Position numbers and translations under genes: made by a program
Part shown: positions 1 to 11,575 of the stretch, one piece after another
Numbering within the stretch: position 1 is the first letter of the stretch
How the letters are laid out: each line of letters opens with the position of its first letter
Assembly (NCBI GenBank): GCA_963971305.1
Contig: OZ020304.1
Coordinates: forward strand, 20,070,103 to 20,134,102
Length of the DNA: 64,000 nt
Source: Arcuatula senhousia
Taxonomy: Eukaryota; Mollusca; Bivalvia; Mytilida; Mytilidae
Direction of reading: 5' to 3'
Notes under the pieces: generated by a model
Seen by the model: the letters and a program-made list of their open reading frames with translations, nothing else
Told to the model about the DNA's origin: nothing
Databases searched by the model: none

Positions 1-576
1 AATTTATAATACCAATTAAAAATGTATTACCGCATAGTTCTCTAATTCAAATATATAAGAAAAAAATATATAGAAAGTCGTATATATAAAGCGTCATTCG
101 CATTTAAAGTAATCTATTATGTCTCTGATCAAAAGTTTGAAAATTACAAATACCAAAGCGCAGATATAAACGGTTAATTTGGATATGCTATATATCGATA
201 TTTCAAGGAGTAACCTCTCATCAGTAGCATTTTTAAAACCAAAACATTGGAAGGTCAAAATCCAAAACAGTTGAAAGCGAAAAGTACTCAAAACCAAAAC
301 GTTCGAACAATTAAGGAAGCCAAATCCAGCACCGAGGATATCGACCATGTGCATTACAGGAAAGAAACCTGGTGTTTTCATCAATTTTGAATTTAACAAT
401 CGGAAATCGGAAATTGAAATGAGCATATCGCTTTACTCATATGTCGATTGCAGTATCTTATACTAGTAATGGAATTGATAAGTTTTGAAATTACATTTAC
501 ATTTAGACTCAATTTAAACTCGATGTTTTATGGTGTATGTAAATCCAGAATAGGCAATGACAAAATGAAACGATAC
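1..576. other. Intronic or intergenic sequence with a dispersed repeat
   Basis: No coding exon could be supported here. Positions about 195-380 match 51780-51940 in the same orientation. Both contain a GAGTAACC-x-CTCATCAG-x-AGCA-like start, a run of AAACCAAA motifs, and end GAGGATATCGACCAT. It is an old interspersed repeat of unknown class. Confidence 0.5.
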
Positions 577-712
577 CATATCTAGTTTAGAAGACGGCAG
601 TCCAGCACAAGATCCTCCACACTCCGTGGTATTGGCCCATCGACAGGATACTTGGTCGCCATCCGGATCATATGTAGGAATTTGAATACTAGTTATACAG
701 TCAAATGGTACT
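577..712 (-). CDS. Exon 4: DPDGD/CRWA motif segment
   Basis: The acceptor is TTTACAG. The translation carries VPFDCITSIQIP, then DPDGDQVSCRWANTTECGG and CAGLPSSKLDM. The DPDGD acidic loop followed by C-R-W is the most recognisable part of this family. The donor at 576 (GTATCG) is inferred from phase and from where the family similarity stops. Confidence 0.72.
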
Positions 713-3700
713 CTGTAAATGAGTGTAACGACGAAATAAAGGCATTTAAAGTCAATGAACTATGCTAAAAGACGACATCTTACTATATGTATCGATGTAA
801 AAAGTGGAATAAAAAAGCACCACCTCGTACAATTGTCTTTGATATCATTAGGGTAATTGTTACCCAAACACTTGCGGTTGCTTCAAATGGAAGAGATCGG
901 TATGTACGCTGTTCAGATCGTTTTAAAGCCCACACCCACCCACGTCATACAGAAAGGTCTCATATCTTATATTATCTTTTGAGATATTCAATGATCTTTA
1001 TAAAATGTGTAGATTAATGTGTGCATTTAATGTAAACGAAATGCAAGTTTTTATTGGCTCTTTTGATTTGCGTAACTTAGTTTTTATTTGCATGCTTTAA
1101 GATCCGTGAAAGTCAAGGTAAATATTACAACAGATAGACATGACAATTCTTTTGATGATTTGTGAAATGATGCAACATATCTTTAATTATTTTCGACTGC
1201 ATTGAATACTAATGGTTCTCCTGAACCTTTTTAGTAGATACAGTATACGTTATTTATTCTGACTGTAAACAATGTTTCCAAAACAAACGTAGAAAGTTAT
1301 TAGACATAGTGCGTGTTTACCATATATGTCTATGTGGACTAAGGTTTATTCCTTTTGTAGGTTTCCAAAGTACAAAACAAATAAATTAAAGCCAATAGTA
1401 TATTTATTGATGTCACTTTCTTCGAAGTAAATGATTTAAGGTGCATGGTGGTTAAAACTTTGCAAATACTAATATTTTAAACATATACCAATCGTAAATT
1501 AAAAAAAACCAAAATAAAATTAACTTGCATCAGTCTTCAGCCTTTAATAAAACCGTCGTTTGATAGATTGATTTTTTTAATGAAAATTCCAAAACCTGAT
1601 ATAAATATACACACGACAAAAACTTCATATAATATATTAGCTTGATGCGTTATGTATATTAAATTTAAAACATGCATCTAAGAGCAACCTTTCGATGAAA
1701 AAACCTTCCTTTTCAATTTAAGTCAAAGGCAGATTCTAATACTTTAACTCTTAAAAGGGGAATTCAACCAAGAGAAAATAATGGCAAGGTGATTCTATGT
1801 CATTCTCACCATAATCCAAATGACAATGAAATAATTTCGATGAATGAGGGTTCATACCTCCGGAACTCACTCTGTATCTGAGTGTATTGAAATTGTTTGC
1901 TAGAAAATTCTATATTTTCAAAATGGGGGTAACTTACTCATATACAGGGAATGATGACGTCACAGGAGATGAATTTGGTCTATTGGTATCACTTCTCACT
2001 TGTAGGTTAATAGAGGTCTGGAAATGTATTAGTGTGATACTTGCACCGAAGTCAGTGGGAATCCAGTGGCCACCTGAATAACTACAAATGAAAAGAACAA
2101 AGTCAGTAGAACGTCACTGTTTCCATTTCAAATATTTTTGAAAAAGGCACTAATCTGTAATGTTTAAGACTAAGACTGAGACAGTAATGGTTTTGTATTT
2201 AGAAGAAAATAAAATGTTTGAAACAAGGAAATAAAGAGTCACCCCTATCTTTGCGTCCAGCAATTAAAAGTCAAAATCAATAGACTTACCAAATTACAAT
2301 TGACACGTGCATAGTGTAAGCAAGATTTTTTTTCGAAATGAATGAAAATAAAAAGCTACGGCGAGCGCAGCATGATACGGTCGCAACATCTTGAACACTT
2401 TCCGTTGGAGGTCCAAGGTCCAATATGGATTGTCTAAAGCTTTGGACACACTGAGCCCATGATGGAGTCACAAAGGTTTTTAACACATGCATTCTATAGT
2501 GGACTTTCAATACATTTTTGAAATTATAAAAGATATATTTATACCAACCCTTTAAGGAAAACTCGAATAATTGGCGTTTTGGCCCCTTTGACCCCTTATT
2601 TCCTAAAACGGTAGAAAATATTGAAAAATGCAGACGGATTTTCATAAGGAACCCATTGAAAAACAAGAGGCTCCCAAGAGCCTGAATCGCTCACCTGAAC
2701 TACACAGATACATATATTTGTAGATATTATTGTGCTTAACCATATGCGATTTAAATTTATGAAATATCTTGGTCCGTTTTCAAAATATTGGGCTTAACAA
2801 GTGCAAATTTGGCAAAAATTAGGAAAAAGAACAATAACTCCCACATCAGCAGTCGGATCTTTTCCAAAAAATCAGGACAGGTAGATCTTAATATGCTGAT
2901 CACTTTTGATTCTTGCACAATTTTGATATCTGAAACCAGTTTTGAGTTATTAGCAAAAAAATGAAATTTGCCCCTATGTTCTATTTTTAGCCATGGTGGC
3001 CATGTTTTTTTACGAATCAAAAATCTGAACGATAGAGTTGTAGCATATAAGCTATCAAACAGTGTGCCATGTTAAGATGCAGTTGGTCTTACCGTTTCAG
3101 ACAAGTCAGGGGAAAAGTAATGAACAATGGTAAATATTGACGCTTTAAGGGCCGTAACTCCTAAAAGAAATGGTTCTACAGCTTTGACCTAATTACATGA
3201 ATTGTAGATCTTGATGTGCTTAATCATATGCAATTTGAATTTTTGAAATATCTTGTATAGTTTTCAAGATATAGGGCTAAATAAGTGAAAAATTTTGAAA
3301 AAATCCAGAAAAAGGGCAATAACTCCTATGTCGTTTGTTGGATCTTCTTGAAAATTTCAGGGCAGGTAGATCTTGAGGTGCTGATTACTTTTGTCTCCCA
3401 TTAAAATTTTGATATCTGTTACCGTTTTTGAGTTATTTGCAAAAAACTGTTATTTGACCCCTATGTTCTATTTTAAGCCATGGAGGCCATATTTTTTTTA
3501 CAAATAAAAAATCCGAACAATAGAATTGTAGCATTAATGCTATTAAACAACTGTGCCAAGTTTGGTGGAAGTTGGATGTATGGTGTCAGACAAGTTAATC
3601 TTTGCAATTCAGGGTAAAAGTAATGAAAAATGGTAAATTTTGACACTTTAAGGGCCATAACTCCTAAAAGAAATGGTTCTTCAGCTTTGACCTAATTACA

Positions 3701-6700
3701 TGAAATGTAGATCTTGATGTGCTCAATCATTTTTAAAATATCTTGTACAGTTTTCAAGATATATGGCTAAATAAGTGCAAAATTTTGAAAAAATCCAGAA
3801 AAAGGGCAATAACTCCTACATCGATTGTTGGATCTTCTTGAAAATTTCAGGGCAGGTAGATCTTGAGGTGCTGATCACTTTAATCCTGCCAGAATTTTGA
3901 TATCTGTTACTTGAGTTATTTGCAAAAAACTGTAATTTGACCCCTATGTTCTATTTTTAGCCATGGCGGCCATATTTTTCAACGAATCAAAAATCCCCAC
4001 GCTAGTTTTATACTACCTATGCTAATTAACAACTGTGCCAAATTTAAAAGCCATTGGACTTATGGTGTAAGAGGAGTTAACGTTTGAAAAATGTTAACGA
4101 CGACGGACGACTGACGACGGACGACGGACGACGACGGACGCCAAGTGATGGCAATAGCTCACATGGACCTTCGGTCCAGGTGAGCTAAAAAAGAATTGGA
4201 AATTCGGACTACGAATAAAATATTTGATATATTTGGCGTGGCCTATCCGTAGCAATGTAAGAGTACAATATACATAACTATCATTGACACATTTAGTTGA
4301 TAGATTTTTTTTAGGAATACAATGGTTTTTGTCTCGCCTGGCGAGACTTCCGGCAGCGGCGGCGTAAACTTTTTTTGTGGACAATGAATTGCTTGAAAAG
4401 TAAAATAGCTAGACATCTGATATTTTGTATACAGACAGTTCAGGTTATAGTCTACGAACCTGTCACCATGTCGTGTGACCCTGACCCCGTTTTCACGCTC
4501 CAGTGACTGTGAACTTAGATCTTTTTTCAGACTGTAAATTTTTTTGTAAGACTTTTGTGGACGATTTATTGCTAGAAAAGTATAATAGCTAGGCATCTGA
4601 TATTTGGTATACAGACAGTTCAGGTTATGGCCTACGTAACTGTCACCATGCCATATGACCACGGCCCCTTTTTCACGCTCGAGTGACTCTGTGAACTTAG
4701 GTCTTTTTTCAGGCCGTTAACTTTTTTGTAAGTTTTATTGTGGCCGATGAATTGCTGGAAAAGTATAATAGCTAAGAATCTGATATTTGGTATACAGACA
4801 GTTCAGGTTATGGTCTATGCAACTGTTACCATGCCGTGTGATCTTGACCCCATTTTCATGCTCCTGTGACTCTGTGAACTTAGGTCTTTTTTCAGGCCAT
4901 AAACTTTTTTTTAGACTTTTGTGGACGATGAATTGCTGGAAAAGTATAATAGCTAGGCATCTGATATTAGGTATATCAACAGTTGAGGTTATGGTCTACG
5001 CAACTGTCACCATGCCGCGTGACCCTGACCCCATTTTTACGCCGTAGTGACTATGTTTACTTAGGTCTCTTTTTCAGGCAGAAAACTTTTTGTAATAGTT
5101 GTGTGGACAATGAATTGCTTGAAAAGTATAATAGAAAGGCATCTGATATTGGGTATACAGACACTTTTTGTGTTTATATCAAGAAATGAAAGCTTAGGTA
5201 GTTGATTTTAGTGATAGTGCCGGCAGGCGAGACATACTTTTTGTGATCACACTTGTTTAAATCAAAATCGGATGTAAAGTAAACGTTCAACACCAGTTTG
5301 TTTATAAACATTCATAATTTGAAGCGTAGCAATATTTGCAAATCAGTGGTCTGCAAATGGAATGTGTCTTGTGTTCATTTTACCCCTTTTGTCCCCTTTT
5401 CTCGAAGCGACTGGGATGTGTGCCCCAGGTGGTTGAATGGGGCAGCCCTGACATCGAGAGATGTGGGGTCGTCAGGCGATAATGGGGAAAACCTGACCGC
5501 AAACCATAGTGATGACCGTGTTGGGGAAAATGTCACGTTCCTCGCACGTTAAAGAACCCTGCTGCAGGTCTCGGTAAGAGTAGGACCCGTAGGATCCCCA
5601 TGCAGGAGGCTAAATTTCCGGTCCCTACCCATCACTCCTTTTTCCAGTTGGCTTTCTCCAGATTGGCCTTGTGTCCCCATTTCTTCCACTTCATCATCAT
5701 TTCATGTTCATTGTATCACCACTTTCATGTTCAACCTCTGGATATAGCCGAAATCGTGCTTCTTGGGAGTAAAGCAATAACTAACTAACTAACTAACCGG
5801 TAGGGACCACAATCCCCAAATGTAAGTGGAACCTTTCACTAGTCGTTAGGAACATTATATCGGTAGGGCCACAAACTCTACATGCAATACCAATCTCCCT
5901 GTAGTGGTTTCAAGCATCATATCAAAATTTTATAGCAATTAGTTAACTAAAATTTAGATATTGCACGAACTCCAAAGTGTCTACAGACGACAACGACGAC
6001 AATGCCGGCAACGGCATCGCCATTACATAATACAATCGCAAAAAAATGCGGTCGTATAAAAAGGAAAGGAATCAAACTTATAGGTATAGCTGACAATTAT
6101 TTTAGCAATGCTTTAAAGTAATATACAAAAAGACCCAAAGTAAACAAAGAAAGTGTAAAAGTTTCACTTACGACACAATAAAATTGTTTTGAGATGGCAT
6201 CTGGTCTATTAGGAATTCATCTCCTTGTTCCCACTCAGAAGTGATATATGAGGCGCAGTAATAATTCAGGTCTCCCCCTGTAATGTTCTGTGGCGGAGAG
6301 CATCCTTGAGTACAGGCTATCTGGTTACCGTGGGTTAGCTGGGTGGCAAAGGAACCAGGAGGGAAACTTCCGCATCCTGGTCCAGTGTTGTATTTGAACC
6401 CATATCGTCCATGGAATCGTACCTGTTTGTATAGTTATTACAGAAAATGATAACAGAATAACTTTTTTCGGGTCCAAAAAGGCTCACAGAATTGGAAATG
6501 ACTCTAATTGTTTATGTAAACTAATGAAAGATGTTGTACATGTAGATGCTAATGTTTTGTGTTATTGCTATATTTTACTGATGTTCATTTGAGCTATGAT
6601 CAGAGCATGTTCTTATAACTTAAATTCAATAATTTGCTTATGTCTTTTAAATATCTTTATATTTTATAGGTATCTTAAATGAAAATACTTTTAAAGGTAA

Positions 6701-6957
6701 TTTTAATGAAAGTTTGTTATTTATCGAAAAATAAAGACGTTTCTTATTCAAAAGTTTAAAAAAAATGGGAAAGCATATTTTTCAATAAAGTATAGAAAAG
6801 ATTTGATAATCATACTGTAAAATAATGAAACGTTTTCCCTTACCTGTGTATCTGGCGGCAAAGCGACAGGCTCCCAACTCAAAGTACCACTGTAAAAATC
6901 TCCAAAAATTAGACGAAATTCCAAACTCAGTATCACGAAAATTGTTACTAGTTCCAT
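577..6957 (-). CDS. Secreted/membrane protein, first four coding exons (3' end outside window)
   Basis: Coding exons, 5' to 3': 6844-6957, 6172-6422, 1938-2081, 577-712. All junctions have GT/AG sites and the phases agree (0, 2, 2). Translation starts at the ATG ending at 6957 (A at -3, G at +4). Residues 1-19 are a hydrophobic signal peptide ending LIFG, followed by DFYSGTLSWEPV. Exon 2 has several cysteines (GPGCGSFPPG, ACTQGCSPPQN, NYYCASY). Exon 4 carries DPDGDQVSCRW and TECGGSCAGLP. From memory, this order (SW-P-V strand, Cys-rich middle, DPDGD-x-V-x-C-RWA) occurs near the N-terminus of large uncharacterised extracellular proteins of molluscs and other invertebrates; I know no assigned function. 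The exon 4 donor (ATG|GTATCG) is weaker than the others, and no fifth exon is evident in 1-576, so the gene is left-truncated by the window. It lies downstream of, and on the same strand as, the EGF gene. Confidence 0.8.
713..1937. other. Intron between exons 4 and 3
   Basis: AT-rich sequence of 1.2 kb. I see no repeat structure, RNA gene or additional exon that I can support. Confidence 0.5.
1938..2081 (-). CDS. Exon 3: linker with SGGHWIPTD and NSSPVTSSFPVYE
   Basis: The acceptor is TTTGTAG (end 2081) and the donor is GTAAGT. Only this acceptor keeps the frame with exon 2; the nearby TTCAG gives an in-frame stop. The peptide ends RPNSSPVTSSFPVYE, a Ser/Pro-rich linker with an NSS sequon. 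Confidence 0.8.
2663..4190 (-). mobile_element. Hairpin-capped non-autonomous element, copy 1
   Basis: In reverse orientation the element starts with the palindrome GCTCACCTGGACC-GAA-GGTCCAxGTGAGC (4161-4189), followed by a GTCCGTCGTC-rich stretch. It ends AATCGC...GGAGCCTCTTG at 2663. The interior is about three diverged tandem units of roughly 490 bp; anchor motifs GGGCxxTAACTCCTAAAAG recur at about 3150 and 3650, and GGGCAATAACTCC at about 3315 and 3805. It has no coding capacity. Copies 2 and 3 (37728-38755 and 48626-50434) share the two ends but carry a different internal array. Confidence 0.75.
4331..5233. mobile_element. TIR element made of 181-bp tandem units
   Basis: Left terminus GTCTCGCCTGGCGAGAC is itself a hairpin. 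The right terminus, read in reverse, starts GTCTCGCCTGCCGGCA, giving a terminal inverted repeat of about 16 bases. The interior is 4-5 tandem copies of an about 181-bp unit; the anchor TGTCACCATGCC/CACGCTCxxGTGAC recurs near 4493, 4673, 4857 and 5036. There is no coding potential and no clear target duplication. Decayed relatives lie at about 7590-7726 and 9591-10620. Confidence 0.72.
5400..5798 (+). mobile_element. SINE-like retroposon, copy 1
   Basis: Aligns by eye with 8007-8470: shared blocks include GTGGxTGAATxG, ACCATAGTG, CACGTxAAAxGxxCC, GGCTAAATTTxCxGTCCCTA and a 3' part ending in an (AACT)n tail (CTAACTAACTAAC at 5778-5796). The tailed, non-coding structure is typical of molluscan SINEs. 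The 5' boundary is approximate. Confidence 0.65.
5799..6171. other. Intron remainder with decayed repeat
   Basis: Holds a short hairpin ATGCCGGCAACGGCAT near 6002 and a low-complexity ACGACAACGACGACAA run. No gene was seen. This is the end of the intron upstream of exon 3. Confidence 0.4.
6172..6422 (-). CDS. Exon 2: Cys-rich extracellular segment
   Basis: This 251-bp exon follows the acceptor ACAAACAG and ends at a GTAAGT donor. It starts VRFHGRYGFKYN and contains NITGGDLNYYC, with one N-glycosylation sequon (NIT), and ends FIVS. The aromatic/Cys pattern resembles the second part of the conserved N-terminal domain of large mollusc extracellular proteins. Confidence 0.82.
6844..6957 (-). CDS. 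Exon 1: start codon and signal peptide
   Basis: This exon gives 38 codons, ending in phase 0 at a CAG|GTAAGG donor. The N-terminal stretch MELVTIFVILSLEF is hydrophobic and lacks charge after Glu2, as in a secretory signal. The 5' UTR would extend above 6957; no TATA box or promoter could be assigned. Confidence 0.82.
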
Positions 6958-6999
6958 TATATATTACGAAGTTTTAAATCAATATTTTCTTCAAATAAA

Positions 7000-7726
7000 T
7001 AATGAATTTCTCCAAAATTCTAATTTCCGTTCATATGTAAATACTACAAAGACTTATTAGATCTCCAACATTGATTTCTTTATTTCAGATGAAAGTGAAC
7101 GTTCGAGTGATATATCGATAATTTTCTGATCACTTTAAATATATCTTGTGATAACAACTTGTACAGATGCCAACAGTTATTGACAGTTTAAGCTTGAAGT
7201 AAATACATCCTTAAAGAATCACCCTGTCTTAGGAATTATTCATAAAGAAAGAAATGTTCAATTGTCTTATTTTCTGTTTTAGAAGATAAATGAATGTTTA
7301 TCTTTTTTATTGTTAAAGAGTTTGTTAAAAGTTAAAAGAAAGAGAAATGTGGTTTGAAGAATTTCGAATTGCAAATTTGTAATGAGTGAGGTGCCGCCAC
7401 CTGCAGAAACGATTTATTATTAGTTTTGAGTTCTATGTTTGCATGGTCTCTGTAATATTTTCCATTTACAAACGTCAAACTTGATAATTAATGCTGCACA
7501 AAAGCTTTTGGTCTTAAAATGATTTCAGATATACTGAGGGAACATGTTTAATTTTTTACGTATACATGTATTTGAAATCTCCGAGTGTTTGGTTTTGCCT
7601 TGCCTGCGTGGCGATAGATAGAAAGTAGTTGGTAGGCGGCAGTAGCGTAAACCTTATAAAATGTTTAATTTATGAATGCCATATCTAATAAAAACATATT
7701 AAGAGGTTAATTGACCTTAGTAGCAT
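7000..7726. other. Upstream intergenic sequence
   Basis: AT-rich flank 5' of the gene starting at 6957. About 7594-7660 resembles the left end of the 4331-5233 element (GCCTTGCCTG...GGCGGCAGTAGCGTAAACC). No promoter element could be assigned with confidence. Confidence 0.4.
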
Positions 7727-9590
7727 CACGGTCGTTATACTTGTCCTGCGACAACATGTTTTCTACCGATTTTTCTGCTTGTTTTCTACCGATGATCCTT
7801 GTTTTCTACCGATTGGTTTTTTAGAAATATGAAAAATAACGCTTATTTTTAACATTTGAATACATCCTATGGGAGAATATGCAATAAATGATCGTTTATT
7901 TGTAAAAGAGCCATTTGCTTTTTCATATAACTAATAGGTTTAAGAAATTTGATATGTCCTGGTTTTCTACCGATTATGTATGTTCTTTACTGTGTTTTCT
8001 ACAGATGAGCCCGAGTGGCGAATAGGCCCGCAGCAGAGCATAGCTTGTCGTAAGAGGCGGCTAAGGGTATTGGGATTCTGACGTTGGGTCAGTGTTCAGC
8101 CTACAGAGCGACCAAGTGTGTACTCTAAGTGGCTGAATAGTGTGGCCCTCGTCCGCAGGGATTGTCAGGTCTATAATACGGAAACCCTGGCAGCCGACCA
8201 TAGTGGGCCAACGTGTGAGGAGAGTGCCACGCTTCATGCACGTAAAAGGCCCCTTTGTGGACCGCCAAGTAGTGCACCACATAGGCTAAATTTTCAGTCC
8301 CTATCCACCTCTCCCCTTTTCCTGTGGTTCTTCAAAATTTGCAATTCCTTTGTTTCCCACCCCAACCTCATGTTTCATTTATCATCCTCATTTCATGATC
8401 ATTTTATCATCATTTTCATGTTATAACCTATTTAGCGTTGCACGGGCGTAAAACACCAACTCACTCACTCACAGATATTGTAAATGCATGCTATTTAACT
8501 CTTTGAAAGCAGAATTAATCAAGTGTAAAGCTGAAAACTATCAATTCCTCAAAAACTAATACAAAGCTCAGCTTCCAATAAATTATTTTTGAAAACTCTT
8601 AATAGCAGGAGTTTTTGTGGTATCCATGGGATAGCTGATAGGAAACCCTCAGTTACCTGAAATAACTCTAAGTACCTGATGTAATTAAGAGTTTCGCTCT
8701 GAATACCCTCAAATAGCTGCCAGTAAACCCCAAGTTATCTGAGGTATCCTATAGTTACCATGGTTTTTGGTAAAAATGGCGTGCCATACTGTTGTATATG
8801 TACAGATCAATTTCAGCCCGAGAAATTCATGTCTAAGCCTCAGCATTTCTAGATATAACAGTGAAATCTGGTATATGGAGGATTATTTCCCATTATATAT
8901 AATGCACTTCACAAATCTAATATAAGTGGGAAAAATGTTGATATAATATCATTTTCTGATAAGCCAGCTTTTGAGAAAATACACATTTATTTAAATTTTG
9001 TAAAAGTGTTCTTGGTGTGCGCAAAACAGTTTTTGCTCATGAACCTCCTTTTTCTTTTTATCGTCAATATTATGTGTTCAATAAAATATACAGTTTAAAA
9101 ATTTGTCATGAAATGTCATTTAATATATCACATTATCACATCGGTAGAATACCAGGACCATCGGTAGAAAACCAGGACACATCTTTAGAAAACCAGGACC
9201 ATATATTTTTTAAAATGATCGAAAAATCAAAAATACGCCATTTGTAATGAAAAGTGATATGTCTTTCAAAATGTCCGACTATTTAGAACATTGAGCATAT
9301 TTTCAGCCCAGTGAATGGTAATTTAAAACAGAAAAAAGGGAAATTGTCTCTTGCTGGAAAAAATAAACAATACCCTTACTGTAATTTTATGTACATACTT
9401 AAAACAAAATAATGTAAATTAAACTAATTTGTTTATAAGTGCCATAATAGCCGTGTATCATAGTTTAGAAAAAATCGTCTGCCAGGTTTGTTTTTTATCA
9501 CCACATCGGTAGAAATCTAGGACATCGGTAGAAAACGATCAGAAACATCGGTAGAAAACATGTTGTCGCAGGACAAGTATAACGACTGTG
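7727..9590. mobile_element. Non-autonomous TIR DNA transposon with AGCAT target duplication
   Basis: Terminal inverted repeats of 44 bp (7727-7770 and 9547-9590) match at 43 positions; they start CAC(G/A)GTCGTTATACTTGTCC. The motif TTTTCTACCGAT is repeated subterminally in both ends, in opposite orientations. The element is flanked by a 5-bp direct repeat AGCAT (7722-7726 and 9591-9595). No transposase is encoded. A SINE (8007-8470) sits inside. The superfamily is not assigned. Confidence 0.85.
8007..8470 (+). mobile_element. SINE-like retroposon, copy 2, nested in TIR transposon
   Basis: Same family as 5400-5798. It starts GAGCCCGAGTGGCGAATAGG and ends GTAAAACACCAACTCACTCACTC. It is flanked by the direct repeat ACAGAT (8001-8006 and 8471-8476), so the insertion boundary is well supported. 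A younger insertion than the host transposon. Confidence 0.8.
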
Positions 9591-10690
9591 AGCATATGTA
9601 TTCAGTAGTTGTTGAACACATTTGTGTCTCCAGCTTTTGGCCATCAGTTTCTTTTTAACAACTTAAAGAAATTTACAATACGTATTATATAACATAAATT
9701 AAACTATATAACATAAATTAAAATGCCTAGCTAGCACCTTTAAATCTAAGGAACAATACTTTCTAGGTTTATAAAACTTGGAGTCCATATGAACCAGTAA
9801 TAGCTCAGCACAATGGCATACTATACCTTTTTGACAGAACACAGGCACATCTTTGTCATATTTTTCAATTCTTTGTTGAATATTGAATAAACATACCTTT
9901 TTGTTATGGTACACACAACTGTTACCATTTCATATGACTCTGGCCCCATTTTTGCACCTTAACAACCTTGTAAACTTCTGGTCTTTTGTAGTGTAGTCTT
10001 ATTGCAGCAATTTAGTGAACAATACATAAATACCTTTGCATCTGATATTTTATAAATAACATATACCCTGAGAAAAGGATTGTCAACTGAGGCGCAACCG
10101 CAAAATATTGTTGAATCTAATTCATGTAATTACTATCAACATGATCAATTTTATTTACAACTGATTAAGAATGTCAAATTTAGGCTGTGCACGAGCTCGG
10201 TGCGCGAGAGGGTGATAGATAAAACATTATCACCCGCTGGATTTTTGTTTTTGAAATAAGTTATATGATAGATTGAATTGTTTAATTAGAATTTGTTAGG
10301 AAACAATCTTATGAAGTATAATAATAGATACAAAAGGACATCTTTTATTTAAAAGTTAAAGTATATTCAATTGTCGGTATGTGATGAGACCTGGGTTCTT
10401 CTACTCTGTAAACATTGGTAAGTTTTGTGAAAATCAACAACTTGAAAAGAATGATACTTAGACATCTGATATCAATGTAATGGACAGACACTTTGAGTTA
10501 TGGTCTCGTCATGTAAACCATGTTCTTGTGACACTTACGTAACTTTCATCCTTTAGCAACTTTGATACCTTTGATATCTATAATATTGGAAACTTTTTGT
10601 TTTAAAGAGTTTAACTTCATTTACTTGCCGGGTGCATAATTTTTTTTTCAAACTAACGCTATGTCTACATGTCGTTAGCTTCACCTCATT
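9591..10690. repeat. Decayed 181-bp family sequence
   Basis: Contains diverged pieces of the 4331-5233 unit: CATATGACTCTGGCCCCATTTTTGCACC near 9930 in discontinuous form, CATCTGATAT near 10033 and 10460, and GGACAGACACTTTGAGTTATGG near 10480. Together with 7594-7726 it may be one old element split by the 7727-9590 transposon (inference). Confidence 0.45.
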
Positions 10691-11575
10691 ATGCCCCATC
10701 TACAAAAGTAGAAGGGCATATAGTGTTCGGGTCTGTTCGTCCGTCCGTTTGTCCGTCCGTTCGTCCGTCCGTTCGGATGTCCGTCCCAAATCCCATATTT
10801 CCAAATTTGCACTTACTGACAAATGCCACATCAATCATATTGGTATGGTAGGTGCACCTAGTGATGCTAAGCACAATGCATGCTTCGGATGCTGGCAGTG
10901 ACCTATATTTTCTGCATGAATGATCATGTACAGAAAAGTGGTTATAGTCTATTCCCTCGAACTGACAAGTGCTACATCAACCATATTGGTATGGTAGGTG
11001 CACCTAGTGATGCTTAGCACAATGCATGCTTCGGATGCAGGATGTGACCTATATTTTCCGCACGAATGACCACTTATAGAAGAATGGTTCAAGTCCATTC
11101 CTCCTTACTGACAAGAGCCATACCAACCAAATAGGTATGGTAGGTGCAACTCGTGATGCTTAGCACAATGCATGCCTCGGATGCTGGATGTGACCTATAT
11201 TTTCCACATGGATGGCCTCTTGAAGAAGATTGGTTAAAGTCCATTCCCACTTACTGACATGTGCCACATCTACTCTACTGTTATGATAGGTGCACCTAGT
11301 GATGCTAAGCACAATGCATGCTTTGGATGCTGGTTGTGACCTTTATTTTCCGCATGAATGACCACTTATAGAAGAATGGATAAAGACCATTCCTTTTTTA
11401 CTGACATGTGCCACATCAACTATATTGGTATGGTAGGTGCACCTATTGATGCTTAGCACAATGCAAGCTTCGGATGCTGGTAGTGACCTATATTTTCCGC
11501 ATGACTGACCACTTATAGAAGAATGGTTAAGTTAAAGTCCATTCCCTCTGACTGACAAGTGCTTTAATAGCAACC
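10690..11575 (+). repeat. 146-bp tandem array with GTCCGTCC microsatellite leader
   Basis: A leader (CAAAAGTAGAAGGGCATATAG, then GTTCGTCCGTCC repeats at 10732-10785) precedes about five copies of a roughly 146-bp unit. The anchor GTGATGCTxAGCACAATGCA recurs at about 10861, 11007, 11153, 11299 and 11450. The last four units or so belong to the left arm of the palindrome described at 11067-12696. Confidence 0.8.

Noticed and set aside
2286..2666. 126-codon minus-strand open frame
   Set aside because: No motif, no splice continuity with the neighbouring gene, and it abuts a non-coding repeat.
10669..10901. Overlapping ORFs with Ser-Val-Arg-Pro runs
   Set aside because: They read through a GTCCGTCC microsatellite in different frames.
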